The notes: generated by a model from the sequence alone, not told the origin. A DNA stretch of 5,842 bases from Alphaproteobacteria bacterium (GCA_005888425.1 VAZF01000231.1:1-5842); one strand, 5' to 3'. Numbered from the stretch's first letter, positions 1 through 5,782 are shown. Made by a program: numbers and translations.

Positions 1-639
1 GCCGTCGATCGATAGGAGCGCGACCTTATTCGCCGCGGCTTTGACGGCGAGCGCGCGCCTTCCGTCGGGGGTGATCGCGACCGCCGAAACTTGATCCCCG
101 GCAGCACCGATCTCGACCGTATCGATGACTTTAACCTCTTTGCCCTTGATCGACAGCACCGAGACGCTACCCGCGGCCCGGTTGGCAACGAGCGCGAGGT
201 CGCCCTTCGGCGCGATTGCAAGACCGGAGGCCTGCTTTCCGGCATTGACCGTGGCGATGATCGCGGGCGGGTTCGCCTTCAGATCGATGACAAAGACCTT
301 GTCGTCCGGCACGTTCTTCCAGCCCGTCCCTTCGGACTCCGGATTGAGCGAGTTGGCGACGAGGGCAATCTCGCCCGAGGGGTGGATCGCCAGGTTGGTC
401 GGCGGGCCTGCGATCGTATTCATCAGCGGGATGCTCGCGACGATCTTCGGCGCATCCGGTTTCGAGATGTCGATAATCGACAGCGTGTCGTGACCGGGTT
501 CGTGCGGCAGCGACTTGCCGGCATCGTCGATGGTCAGTTTCTCGTCATTGCCGACGATCATCAGCTGCGCGTGGGCAGTAGCGGTGTAAGACCCGAATGC
601 GATGAGGGCGCCGAACGCGCCTTGCCACGCCTGCCGCAT
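1..639 (-). CDS. Secreted YVTN/YncE-like beta-propeller protein (N-terminal part)
   Basis: The reading frame stays open from an ATG at 639 to the window edge (213 codons), so the C-terminus is missing. GGAGG at 649-645 lies 5 bases before the ATG and supports this start. Residues 1-24 look like a signal peptide ending in AHA before Gln25, so export to the periplasm is likely. The rest shows repeated propeller blades: a 'LAIHPSGEIALVANSL' unit near residue 83, 'GLAIAPKGDLALVAN' near 139, and 'VAITPDGRRALAV' near 187, each leading into a strand such as VSVLSI. This is the repeat pattern of YVTN/YncE-type and lactonase-like propellers, with LVAN in place of YVTN. Such proteins have varied and mostly unknown roles; no catalytic residues can be assigned here. 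The gene diverges from the cupin gene. The family is fairly sure; the function is unknown. Confidence 0.82.
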   Translation of the reverse strand, partial: MRQAWQGAFGALIAFGSYTATAHAQLMIVGNDEKLTIDDAGKSLPHEPGHDTLSIIDISKPDAPKIVASIPLMNTIAGPPTNLAIHPSGEIALVANSLNPESEGTGWKNVPDDKVFVIDLKANPPAIIATVNAGKQASGLAIAPKGDLALVANRAAGSVSVLSIKGKEVKVIDTVEIGAAGDQVSAVAITPDGRRALAVKAAANKVALLSIDG

Positions 640-744
640 TTCCCCCTCCGGATTTATTATCAGCGCCGATGCTGCAACGATTTGCGCCGCGCGGCAAGCA
701 GCCGGAAGCCACTATGCTGGCGCAACACAACGAGGAGCCGCCGA

Positions 745-1074
745 ATGCAGAACCGGAATCGCGGGAGTTACGAGATCGCTGCCAGCGAGATCGTCTCCGA
801 GGGCGCCGACATCCGCGTCTCGGTATTGACCCTTGCCGCCGGCCAATGCGTCCCTTGGCACTACCACAACGAGATCAGCGACAGCTTTGTCTGCCTCGAG
901 GGCCCGATGGTTGTCGAGACGCGGGCGCCGCGGCACGAATACCTCCTCGAACCGGGTCAGCGCTGCGCGGTGCCGCCAAAGACCGCGCATTACGTCCACG
1001 GCAAGGAGATGGGCCCCTGCAAATTCCTGATCGTGCAGGGCGTCGGGATCTACGATTTCGTCCCGGTCGGCTGA
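745..1074 (+). CDS. Small single-domain cupin protein
   Basis: This is a 109-residue protein. The start at 745 is chosen because GAGGAG lies 8 bases upstream and the conserved domain begins directly after; the same frame is open back to base 91, but that part runs antisense to the propeller gene. Cupin motif 1 spans Gly33 to Gly53 with His39 and His41 (HYH). The acidic ligand position, normally Glu, appears to be Asp46, with the expected six residues before Gly53. Motif 2 spans Gly71 to about His85, with Pro77 and His82. The metal ligands would therefore be His39, His41, Asp46 and His82. Single-domain cupins of this size include dioxygenases, isomerases and binding proteins, so the substrate cannot be read from the sequence. 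There is no signal peptide, so it is probably cytoplasmic. It converges with the lyase gene, with 13 bases between stop codons. Confidence 0.85.
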   Translation: MQNRNRGSYEIAASEIVSEGADIRVSVLTLAAGQCVPWHYHNEISDSFVCLEGPMVVETRAPRHEYLLEPGQRCAVPPKTAHYVHGKEMGPCKFLIVQGVGIYDFVPVG

Positions 1075-1087
1075 GCGACGGCTGGCG

Positions 1088-2023
1088 TTACGCCGCGTTC
1101 GCGACGGGGTGGAAGTTGCGCGGCAGGCCGGCCTTGGCGATCGCGCCGTAGAGCGTCACCTCGGGCAGAGCGCGCGCCACGACGTCGCGCGCCTCCGCGA
1201 GGCTGTCCAGATCGATGCCGGTCTCCAGCCCCATCGACTCGAACATGAATACGGTGTCTTCGAGGACGATGTTGCCGGTCGCTCCAGGCGCATAAGGGCA
1301 GCCGCCGAGCCCGCCCAACGAGGCGTCGAACGCCTTGCAACCGGCGGCGAAGGCGGCCAGCACATTGGCGAGCCCGAGCCCGCGCGTGTCGTGGAAATGC
1401 GCCGCCACCGGGATCGGCGCGACATCGGCGATAACGCGGCGGAATATCCGGCCGATCGCCGCCGGGTTCCCGTAACCGACCGTATCGGCGAGGATGATGC
1501 CGTCGGCCCCGGCCGCGACGACGTCGTTTGCGATGCGCCGCACCCGGTCCTCGTCGACATCGCCCTCGATCGTGCAGCCAAAGCTCGTTGCGAGCCCGCA
1601 ATTGATGCGCGGCCGGTTGGTGCCGCCCTTCTCGCGGCATAATTCGACGACGCGCCGGAAATCGGCGATCGACTCATCGGTCGTGCGCCGCACATTCGAC
1701 AGATTGTGCCCCTCGCTGACCGACAGCACGAAATTCATCTCGTGGACGCCGAGGGCGAGACCGCGCTCGGCGCCGCGCAAATTCGGGATTAGGGCGGAGA
1801 CGGTGAGCCCCGGCAGGGTCAGCGCATGCTGGACGACCGCCTCGGCATCGGCGAGCTGCGGCAAGAGTTTCGGCGGCACAAAGGAGCTGACTTCGATTTC
1901 GCGCACGCCGGCGGCGTATTCCGCGTCGAGCCAGGCGAGCTTTGTCTCGGTCGGCATGATCTCCGCGATCGACTGCAGCCCGTCGCGCATGCCCACTTCC
2001 CGGATCTGTACGCCCTCGGTCAT
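1088..2023 (-). CDS. Hydroxymethylglutaryl-CoA lyase family protein
   Basis: This 311-residue TIM-barrel enzyme has the usual length for the HMG-CoA lyase (DRE-TIM metallolyase) family, which cleaves 3-hydroxy-3-methylglutaryl-CoA to acetyl-CoA and acetoacetate, the last step of leucine breakdown. Visible catalytic and metal residues are Arg13-Asp14 (VGMRDGLQ), Glu44 (EVSSFV), His209 and His211 (HFHDT), Cys242 (GGCPY) and Asn251, matching human Arg41, Asp42, Glu72, His233, His235, Cys266 and Asn275. It differs from classical enzymes: SLGGLGGCPY replaces SVAGLGGCPY, HFHDTRGLGLAN replaces HCHDTYGQALAN, and SFVPPK replaces SFVSPK. It may therefore act on a related 3-hydroxyacyl-CoA. The ATG at 2023 is preceded by GGGAGAAGAG; a longer frame back to 2293 would overlap the divergent thiolase and is not used. 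No leucine or isovalerate genes are adjacent. The family is sure; the exact substrate is not. Confidence 0.9.
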   Translation of the reverse strand: MTEGVQIREVGMRDGLQSIAEIMPTETKLAWLDAEYAAGVREIEVSSFVPPKLLPQLADAEAVVQHALTLPGLTVSALIPNLRGAERGLALGVHEMNFVLSVSEGHNLSNVRRTTDESIADFRRVVELCREKGGTNRPRINCGLATSFGCTIEGDVDEDRVRRIANDVVAAGADGIILADTVGYGNPAAIGRIFRRVIADVAPIPVAAHFHDTRGLGLANVLAAFAAGCKAFDASLGGLGGCPYAPGATGNIVLEDTVFMFESMGLETGIDLDSLAEARDVVARALPEVTLYGAIAKAGLPRNFHPVANAA

Positions 2024-2053
2024 CGCTCTTCTCCCGGCACCTTCCACCAACAA

Positions 2054-2082
2054 AACGTAAGTCCTCTGCCGTTCGGGGGCAA
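2054..2082 (-). promoter_or_regulatory. Candidate promoter of the lyase gene
   Basis: On the minus strand TTGCCC (2082-2077) is followed after 17 bases by TACGTT (2059-2054). Each box matches the sigma-70 consensus at only about half its positions. The predicted transcript start, near 2047, would leave a leader of roughly 24 bases containing the ribosome binding site. The position is sensible but the match is weak. Confidence 0.25.
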
Positions 2083-2088
2083 TGCTTA

Positions 2089-2149
2089 GCCCCTCTCCCG
2101 CGCCGCGGGAGCCGGAGGGGCCCATCGCGGAGCAATGGGAGGGTGAGGG
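2089..2149 (+). repeat. Intergenic palindromic repeat, copy A
   Basis: Two hairpins stand in a row. The first runs from 2089 to 2121: GCCCCTC (2089-2095) pairs with GAGGGGC (2115-2121), and inside it TCCCGCG (2096-2102) pairs with CGCGGGA (2104-2110), leaving a 4-base bulge. The second pairs CCCAT (2121-2125) with ATGGG (2135-2139). The element ends in GGGTGAGGG (2141-2149). The same ending follows hairpin-forming sequence in the two copies further on, at 3449-3506 and 3981-4016. It has the look of the short dispersed repeats common between genes in alphaproteobacteria. It lies between the divergent lyase and thiolase genes. There is no T-run, so it is not a classical terminator. Confidence 0.65.
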
Positions 2150-2177
2150 ATTGCCTGCTTTGATCTTTGTCCGGTGC

Positions 2178-2206
2178 TTGACAGCGGCGCACCGTAGCGC
2201 GTCACT
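2178..2206 (+). promoter_or_regulatory. Candidate promoter of the thiolase gene
   Basis: A perfect -35 hexamer TTGACA (2178-2183), within CTTGAC, lies downstream of repeat copy A. Seventeen bases later stands GTCACT (2201-2206), a poor -10 match. The position suits a start near 2213 and a leader of about 30 bases before the thiolase ATG. The -35 box is convincing; the -10 box is not. Confidence 0.35.
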
Positions 2207-2242
2207 CTGCCCATTGCCCCCTTCTGAAGCTGGAGCCGCCCC

Positions 2243-3442
2243 ATGCTCGACGCCTATCTCTATACCGGCCGGCGCAGCCCGTTTGGTCGCCATGCCGGCG
2301 CGCTAGCGCGGCTGCGGCCCGACGACATGCTGGCTTCGGTCATCGCCCAGGTCGTCGCCGACAGCGGTTTCGCGCCCGAGAAGATCGAGGATGTCGTCGT
2401 CGGCTGCGCCAACCAGGCCGGCGAGGACAGCCGCTGCGTCGCGCGCCACGCGGCGCTCGTCGCCGGCCTGCCGATCGAGATCCCTGGGTCCGTGTTGCAG
2501 CGCAATTGCGGCTCCGGGCTCAACGCGATCGCGATGGCGGCGCAGGCCGTCACCTGCGGCGAGGGTGATGTGTTCATCGCGGGCGGTGTTGAAAGCATGA
2601 GCCGTGCGCCGTTCGTCATGGGCAAGGCCGAGGCGCCGTTTAGCCGCGACGCGCGCGTTTTCGACTCGACGATCGGCGCGCGCTTCCCGAACCCCAGGGT
2701 CGAGACCCGCTACGGCGCCGACACGATGCCGGAGACCGCCGACAACCTCGCGCGGGATTACCAGATCACCCGCGAGCAGGCTGATGTCTTTGCCGCGGGA
2801 TCCCAGAGCAAATACGCCGCCGCCAAATCCGATGGCTTTTATGCCGAGGAGATCATCGCGGTCGAGGTGCCGGGCGGCCGCGCCGGGCCGGTGACGGTCG
2901 CCGAGGACGAGCACCCGCGGCCGCAGACCGACATGGCGGCGCTCGCCAAGTTGCGGCCGTTGTTCAAGGATGGCGTCACGACCGCCGGCAACGCCTCCGG
3001 AATCAATGACGGCGCCGTCGCGATGATCGTCGCCAGCCGCAAGGCAGGCGAGGCGGCCGGCGCAAAGCCGATCGCCCGGATCCTGTCCAGCGCGGTCGCC
3101 GGGGTCGAGCCGCGCATCATGGGCTTTGGCCCGGTGCCTGCCGCGAAAAAGGCGCTCGAACGCGCCGGCTTGTCGCTCAAGGACATCGACGTCATCGAGA
3201 TCAACGAGGCCTTCGCGTCACAGGTGCTCGCCTGCCTGCGCGGCCTCGAGGTTTCGTTTGACGACAGCCGCGTTAACCCGAATGGCGGCGCCATCGCGAT
3301 CGGTCATCCGCTCGGCGCTTCCGGCCCGCGCATCGCGTTGACGGCGGCGCGGCAATTGCACCGCACCGGCGGCAGATACGCGCTTGTCGCCATGTGCGTC
3401 GGCGTCGGCCAGGGCATCGCGGCGGTATTGGAACGCGTGTAG
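2243..3442 (+). CDS. pcaF: PcaF-like 3-oxoadipyl-CoA thiolase (acetyl-CoA acyltransferase)
   Basis: This 399-residue cytoplasmic thiolase has the usual length of its family. The nucleophilic cysteine is Cys89 (LQRNCGSGLNA), with Asn321 (NEAFA), His355 (GHPLGASG) and the second catalytic cysteine Cys385 (MCVGVGQG). Several blocks recall PcaF/PaaJ enzymes rather than general acetoacetyl-CoA thiolases: GCANQAGED (54-62), GGVESMSRAPFVMGKAE (114-130), DTMPETADN (160-168) and the CVGVGQG ending. PcaF-type enzymes cleave 3-oxoadipyl-CoA with CoA to succinyl-CoA and acetyl-CoA at the end of the beta-ketoadipate or phenylacetate route. GGAG at 2232-2235 lies 7 bases before the ATG. No other pca or paa gene is in the window, so the in vivo substrate may be another 3-oxoacyl-CoA. 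It diverges from the lyase gene and is followed by the GNAT gene after 67 bases. The thiolase call is certain; the PcaF subfamily is likely. Confidence 0.88.
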   Translation: MLDAYLYTGRRSPFGRHAGALARLRPDDMLASVIAQVVADSGFAPEKIEDVVVGCANQAGEDSRCVARHAALVAGLPIEIPGSVLQRNCGSGLNAIAMAAQAVTCGEGDVFIAGGVESMSRAPFVMGKAEAPFSRDARVFDSTIGARFPNPRVETRYGADTMPETADNLARDYQITREQADVFAAGSQSKYAAAKSDGFYAEEIIAVEVPGGRAGPVTVAEDEHPRPQTDMAALAKLRPLFKDGVTTAGNASGINDGAVAMIVASRKAGEAAGAKPIARILSSAVAGVEPRIMGFGPVPAAKKALERAGLSLKDIDVIEINEAFASQVLACLRGLEVSFDDSRVNPNGGAIAIGHPLGASGPRIALTAARQLHRTGGRYALVAMCVGVGQGIAAVLERV

Positions 3443-3448
3443 CCAAAG

Positions 3449-3506
3449 CCTCTCTCCGCAGCGCGGAGAGGGTGCCCGAAGCGCCTGGCGCAACGGCGGG
3501 TGAGGG
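3449..3506 (+). repeat. Intergenic palindromic repeat, copy B
   Basis: The element begins seven bases after the thiolase stop codon. CTCTCCGC (3452-3459) pairs with GCGGAGAG (3463-3470) around a 3-base loop. A second hairpin has GCGCC (3481-3485) pairing with GGCGC (3487-3491), with outer CCG and CGG pairs. It ends in GGGTGAGGG (3498-3506), three bases before the GNAT start codon. The same architecture is seen upstream of the thiolase. It fills nearly the whole gap between the two genes. With no T-run it is more likely a processing or stability element than a terminator. Confidence 0.65.
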
Positions 3507-3509
3507 CCG

Positions 3510-3974
3510 ATGATCGCCATCGAGCAGCTGTTCGGCCCAACACCCGACGCCGCAGCGCTGATCGCGGAATTGGACGGGGTGCTCGGCGCGGTTTATGAGC
3601 CGGAGCAGCGCCACGGCCTCTCGATTGAGCAGGTATTCGGGCCGCACGTCCGCTTCTTTATGGCGCGGCTCGACGGCGAGGCGGTGGGCTGCGGCGCCGT
3701 CGCGCTGTTTGAGGGCTATGCCGAAGTCAAACGCATGTACACCCGCGAGAGTGTCCGCGGACGCGGCGTCGGCAAAGCGCTGCTCGCGCGTATCGAGCAA
3801 GAGGCGCGCGCCGCGGGCAAGCCGATCTTGCGTCTCGAAACCGGCACGCTTCAGGCGGCGGCGATCGGCCTTTACGAACAGTGCGGGTTCCGGTCTTGCG
3901 GCGCATTTGGCCCTTACGCCGCGCTGCCGCCGCACCGCATTGCCACGAGCCTGTTCTACGAAAACCCGCTGTAG
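3510..3974 (+). CDS. GNAT family N-acetyltransferase
   Basis: This 154-residue protein has the normal size for a single GNAT domain, which transfers the acetyl group of acetyl-CoA to an amine. The acetyl-CoA pyrophosphate-binding motif A is RGRGVG at residues 83-88 (R/Q-x-x-G-x-G), after the strand around EVKRMYT (72-78) and before the helix KALLARIEQEA. The later motif reads LETGTLQAAAIGLYEQCGF (109-127), with the Tyr122 and GF pattern usual for the acid-base and CoA-contacting region. The substrate, whether a small amine, an antibiotic or a protein, cannot be told. The ATG at 3510 follows closely on GGGTGAGGG of the upstream repeat, which probably serves as its ribosome binding site. It is co-directional with the thiolase before it and the agmatinase after it, so an operon is possible. 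No signal or membrane segment is seen. Confidence 0.88.
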   Translation: MIAIEQLFGPTPDAAALIAELDGVLGAVYEPEQRHGLSIEQVFGPHVRFFMARLDGEAVGCGAVALFEGYAEVKRMYTRESVRGRGVGKALLARIEQEARAAGKPILRLETGTLQAAAIGLYEQCGFRSCGAFGPYAALPPHRIATSLFYENPL

Positions 3975-3980
3975 CTGGAC

Positions 3981-4016
3981 CATCCCCGGGGCGAGCAGAG
4001 GGATAGGGGTGAGGGG
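3981..4016 (+). repeat. Intergenic palindromic repeat, degenerate copy C
   Basis: This lies 6 bases after the GNAT stop codon. ATCCC (3982-3986) can pair with GGGAT (4000-4004), CCCC and GGGG are adjacent at 3984-3991, and the element ends in GGGTGAGGG (4007-4015) flanked by extra G on both sides. The hairpin part is shorter and more worn than at 2089-2149 and 3449-3506, but the ending, strand and intergenic placement agree. It precedes the agmatinase gene. Confidence 0.5.
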
Positions 4017-4055
4017 ACAGGTTCAGGACGGCGCTTGCCTCCCCATATTCACGGC

Positions 4056-4949
4056 ATGAGCGCCACACCGACCTTTGCCGTGCGGCCGAGCTTTCTCGGG
4101 ATTGCGAAGAGCGATCCCGCGGCGGCGATCTGCGTCGCGGGCATCCCCTACGATCTCGGCACCTCGAACCGACCCGGCGCGCGCTTCGGCCCCACGGCGA
4201 TCCGCCAGGCGAGCCGCATGCTGGTCGATGGCGACCACCCGATCGCCGGCACGGCTCCGGCCGAGCGGGACATCGCCGATGTTGGCGATTTCCGCATCGT
4301 GCACGGCGACATCCAGGGCACACTGACCGCGATCGAAGCCCAGGCAAAGCCGCTCCGCCATCTCGTAACGCTCGGCGGCGATCACACGATCACGCTGGCA
4401 TTGCTCCGTGCGCTCGCGTCGCGCACCGGGCCCTTGGCGCTCGTCCATTTCGACGCGCATGTCGACACGTGGCCGGACAGTTTCGGCCAGCGCTTTGGGC
4501 ACGGCTCGCCGTTTTATCACGCGATCGAGGAGAAGCTGATCGATCCGCGCCGCGCGGTGCAGGTCGGCATCCGCTCGCCGATGGACAAAGACGTGCACAC
4601 TTGGACGCGCGAAAAAGGCGTCTCGATCCTGTTCGCCGAGACCGTGCACCTGATGGGGCCGCAGGCCGTCGCCGAGCGCATCCGTGACGTTGTCGGCGAC
4701 GCGCCCGCCTATCTGAGCTTCGATGTCGATGCGCTCGACCCGGCTTTCGCGCCCGGCACCGGGACGCCCGAGATCGGCGGTCTCTTTACCTGGCAAGCGC
4801 AGGCGATCCTGCGCCGCCTCGCCGGGCTCGATTTCCGCGGCATGGACGTTGTCGAGGTGTCGCCGCCCTACGATGTCGCCGAGATCACCGCGCTTGCCGC
4901 GGCGACCTTCGCCTGGGAGTACCTCGCGCTCCTCGCCCCACGCAGCTAA
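4056..4949 (+). CDS. speB: Agmatinase-family ureohydrolase
   Basis: This 297-residue enzyme belongs to the arginase/agmatinase family of binuclear manganese ureohydrolases; agmatinase turns agmatine into putrescine and urea. The six metal ligands are visible: His110 (GGDHT), Asp133, His135 and Asp137 (HFDAHVDT), and Asp223 and Asp225 (SFDVDALDPAFAPGTGTPE). HGSPFYHA (149-156), LIDPRRAVQVGIR (161-173) and the ending GMDVVEVSPPYDVAEITALA follow Escherichia coli SpeB closely. The start is uncertain. The ATG at 4056 has no clear ribosome binding site, whereas a TTG at 4035 in the same frame has AGGA 6 bases upstream and would add seven residues. No arginine decarboxylase or polyamine gene is adjacent, so guanidinobutyrate or another guanidino compound remains a possible substrate. 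It follows the GNAT gene after 81 bases and converges with coq4. Confidence 0.88.
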   Translation: MSATPTFAVRPSFLGIAKSDPAAAICVAGIPYDLGTSNRPGARFGPTAIRQASRMLVDGDHPIAGTAPAERDIADVGDFRIVHGDIQGTLTAIEAQAKPLRHLVTLGGDHTITLALLRALASRTGPLALVHFDAHVDTWPDSFGQRFGHGSPFYHAIEEKLIDPRRAVQVGIRSPMDKDVHTWTREKGVSILFAETVHLMGPQAVAERIRDVVGDAPAYLSFDVDALDPAFAPGTGTPEIGGLFTWQAQAILRRLAGLDFRGMDVVEVSPPYDVAEITALAAATFAWEYLALLAPRS

Positions 4950-4954
4950 GCGGT

Positions 4955-5701
4955 TCAGGCAGGCATCGCGGTCGCCGGACGGGAGGCGGCCATGATGTCG
5001 CCGGAATCTCCAATCGCCGCGATGACCTTCGGATAATAATAGGCTGGCGGGACCGCATATTGCTGCCGGATCTCCTCGACGGAACGGCTCAACAGCGTCT
5101 CCCAGTCGGCGCCGATCAGCCAATGAGCGCGCCGGCCGCGGCGATAGCCTTCAAAGATGACGCGCCGGATCGGCTGGCCGGGACGCGCTTGCGAGATGCG
5201 CCGGCTGGCGAACAGCGCGATGACCGCGAACCCCAATTGTCGGGTCTGCGCGTAGGAGAACGCGACGAGAGAGGCTTCGCCGAGCGGATCGCGGCCATAG
5301 CCGGTCACGATATGTAGCAGGTCGTGCATCTCGCGATTGCGCTCGCGGAACCAGATGCTGTCATCGTCTGATTGCGGGATCGTCGAGACCTCGGCCAGCC
5401 CTGCGGCCGAGAGATGCTCGCTCGCCATGAACTCGTTATAGGCCCGTCCCAGCGTGCCCGCGGGCAACGCCTTGAGCGTTTCCCAATCCTCGAGCCGGTC
5501 GAACAGGCGGCGGCGCTCGGCCAGTGCCCTTTGGCCGAATTCGGTCTGGCGAAAGCGCGCGAGCTGGCGCAGCGTGGTCTTGCCGCGCAGCGCATCGATC
5601 AACAAGAACACCTGCCGCGTATCCTCGCGGTTCTGCATCAGCTTGCGAACGGCGCGATAGGCGGCGATCGGATGGAGGCGGGTATCGGTGGGAGATGACA
5701 T
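4955..5701 (-). CDS. coq4: COQ4-family ubiquinone biosynthesis protein
   Basis: This 248-residue protein matches the COQ4 family, best known from mitochondria and also found in some alphaproteobacteria. The family hallmark HDxxHx11E is intact: His126-Asp127, His130 and Glu142 (MHDLLHIVTGYGRDPLGE), a metal-binding site. COQ4 acts in coenzyme Q synthesis and has been linked to the oxidative decarboxylation at ring carbon 1 and to assembly of the biosynthetic complex. Further typical parts are the region around YNEFMASEHLSA (88-99), the FEGYRRGRRAHWLIGADWE region (183-201), and a Pro-Pro-Ala-Tyr-Tyr-Tyr-Pro run (218-224). No signal peptide or membrane span is seen. The ribosome binding site before the ATG at 5701 is weak (a GGGA about 9 bases upstream). 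A good promoter with an overlapping inverted repeat lies upstream, opposite a TetR-like gene. No ubi or coq genes are adjacent. The 3' end lies 5 bases from the agmatinase stop codon. Confidence 0.88.
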   Translation of the reverse strand: MSSPTDTRLHPIAAYRAVRKLMQNREDTRQVFLLIDALRGKTTLRQLARFRQTEFGQRALAERRRLFDRLEDWETLKALPAGTLGRAYNEFMASEHLSAAGLAEVSTIPQSDDDSIWFRERNREMHDLLHIVTGYGRDPLGEASLVAFSYAQTRQLGFAVIALFASRRISQARPGQPIRRVIFEGYRRGRRAHWLIGADWETLLSRSVEEIRQQYAVPPAYYYPKVIAAIGDSGDIMAASRPATAMPA

Positions 5702-5734
5702 GGCAATCGTCCCGCTTGTCGGTGCAATCGGATC

Positions 5735-5763
5735 AAGATAGAGAATGTTGACAATAATGTCAA
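5735..5763 (-). promoter_or_regulatory. Predicted sigma-70 promoter of coq4
   Basis: On the minus strand a perfect -35 box TTGACA (5763-5758) is followed after exactly 17 bases by TATCTT (5740-5735). Read one base earlier it is CTATCT, close to the alphaproteobacterial form CTATAT. Transcription would start near 5728, giving a leader of about 27 bases before the coq4 ATG. This is the best promoter in the window. Confidence 0.6.
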
Positions 5764-5766
5764 TAT
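5745..5766. promoter_or_regulatory. Inverted repeat, probable operator for the divergent regulator
   Basis: TTGACA (5748-5753) and TGTCAA (5758-5763) form perfect 6-base arms around ATAA. Counting flanking bases (ATG on the left, TAT on the right), eight of nine arm positions are complementary. The site covers the -35 box and part of the spacer of the coq4 promoter and lies about 20 bases before the TetR-like start codon. Size, symmetry and location are those expected for a TetR-type operator. Binding itself is inferred. Confidence 0.5.
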
Positions 5767-5782
5767 AGATCTTAGGCCTCTG

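Noticed and set aside
656..661. GATAAT on the minus strand as a -10 box for the propeller gene
   Set aside because: No matching -35 box lies 16-18 bases upstream, and transcription would begin inside or right at the ribosome binding site.
686..695. GCCGCGCGGC palindrome between the propeller and cupin genes, considered as an operator
   Set aside because: Short GC-only palindromes are frequent by chance in GC-rich DNA, and no convincing promoter is placed around it.
91..744. In-frame N-terminal extension of the cupin reading frame
   Set aside because: It runs antisense to the propeller gene, has no recognisable domain, and the ATG at 745 has a good ribosome binding site directly before the conserved cupin fold.
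1084..1094. Small hairpin GGCG-TTA-CGCC between the convergent cupin and lyase genes, considered as a terminator
   Set aside because: The stem is only four pairs, it overlaps the lyase stop codon, and no T-run follows on either strand.
2024..2293. N-terminal extension of the lyase frame to 2293
   Set aside because: It would overlap the start of the divergent thiolase and read through repeat copy A; family length and the ribosome binding site favour 2023.
3452..3470. Hairpin after the thiolase, considered as a rho-independent terminator
   Set aside because: The stem is strong but is followed by G-rich sequence, not a T-run, and it belongs to a repeat also found in front of other genes.
3273..3983. 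Minus-strand open frame of 236 codons
   Set aside because: It is antisense to the GNAT gene and the thiolase end, both of which have clear family motifs.
4023..5123. Long minus-strand open frame of 366 codons
   Set aside because: It lies antisense to the agmatinase and overlaps coq4 in another frame; its composition is the Arg/Gly/Asp-rich type produced by antisense reading of GC-rich genes, with no known motif.
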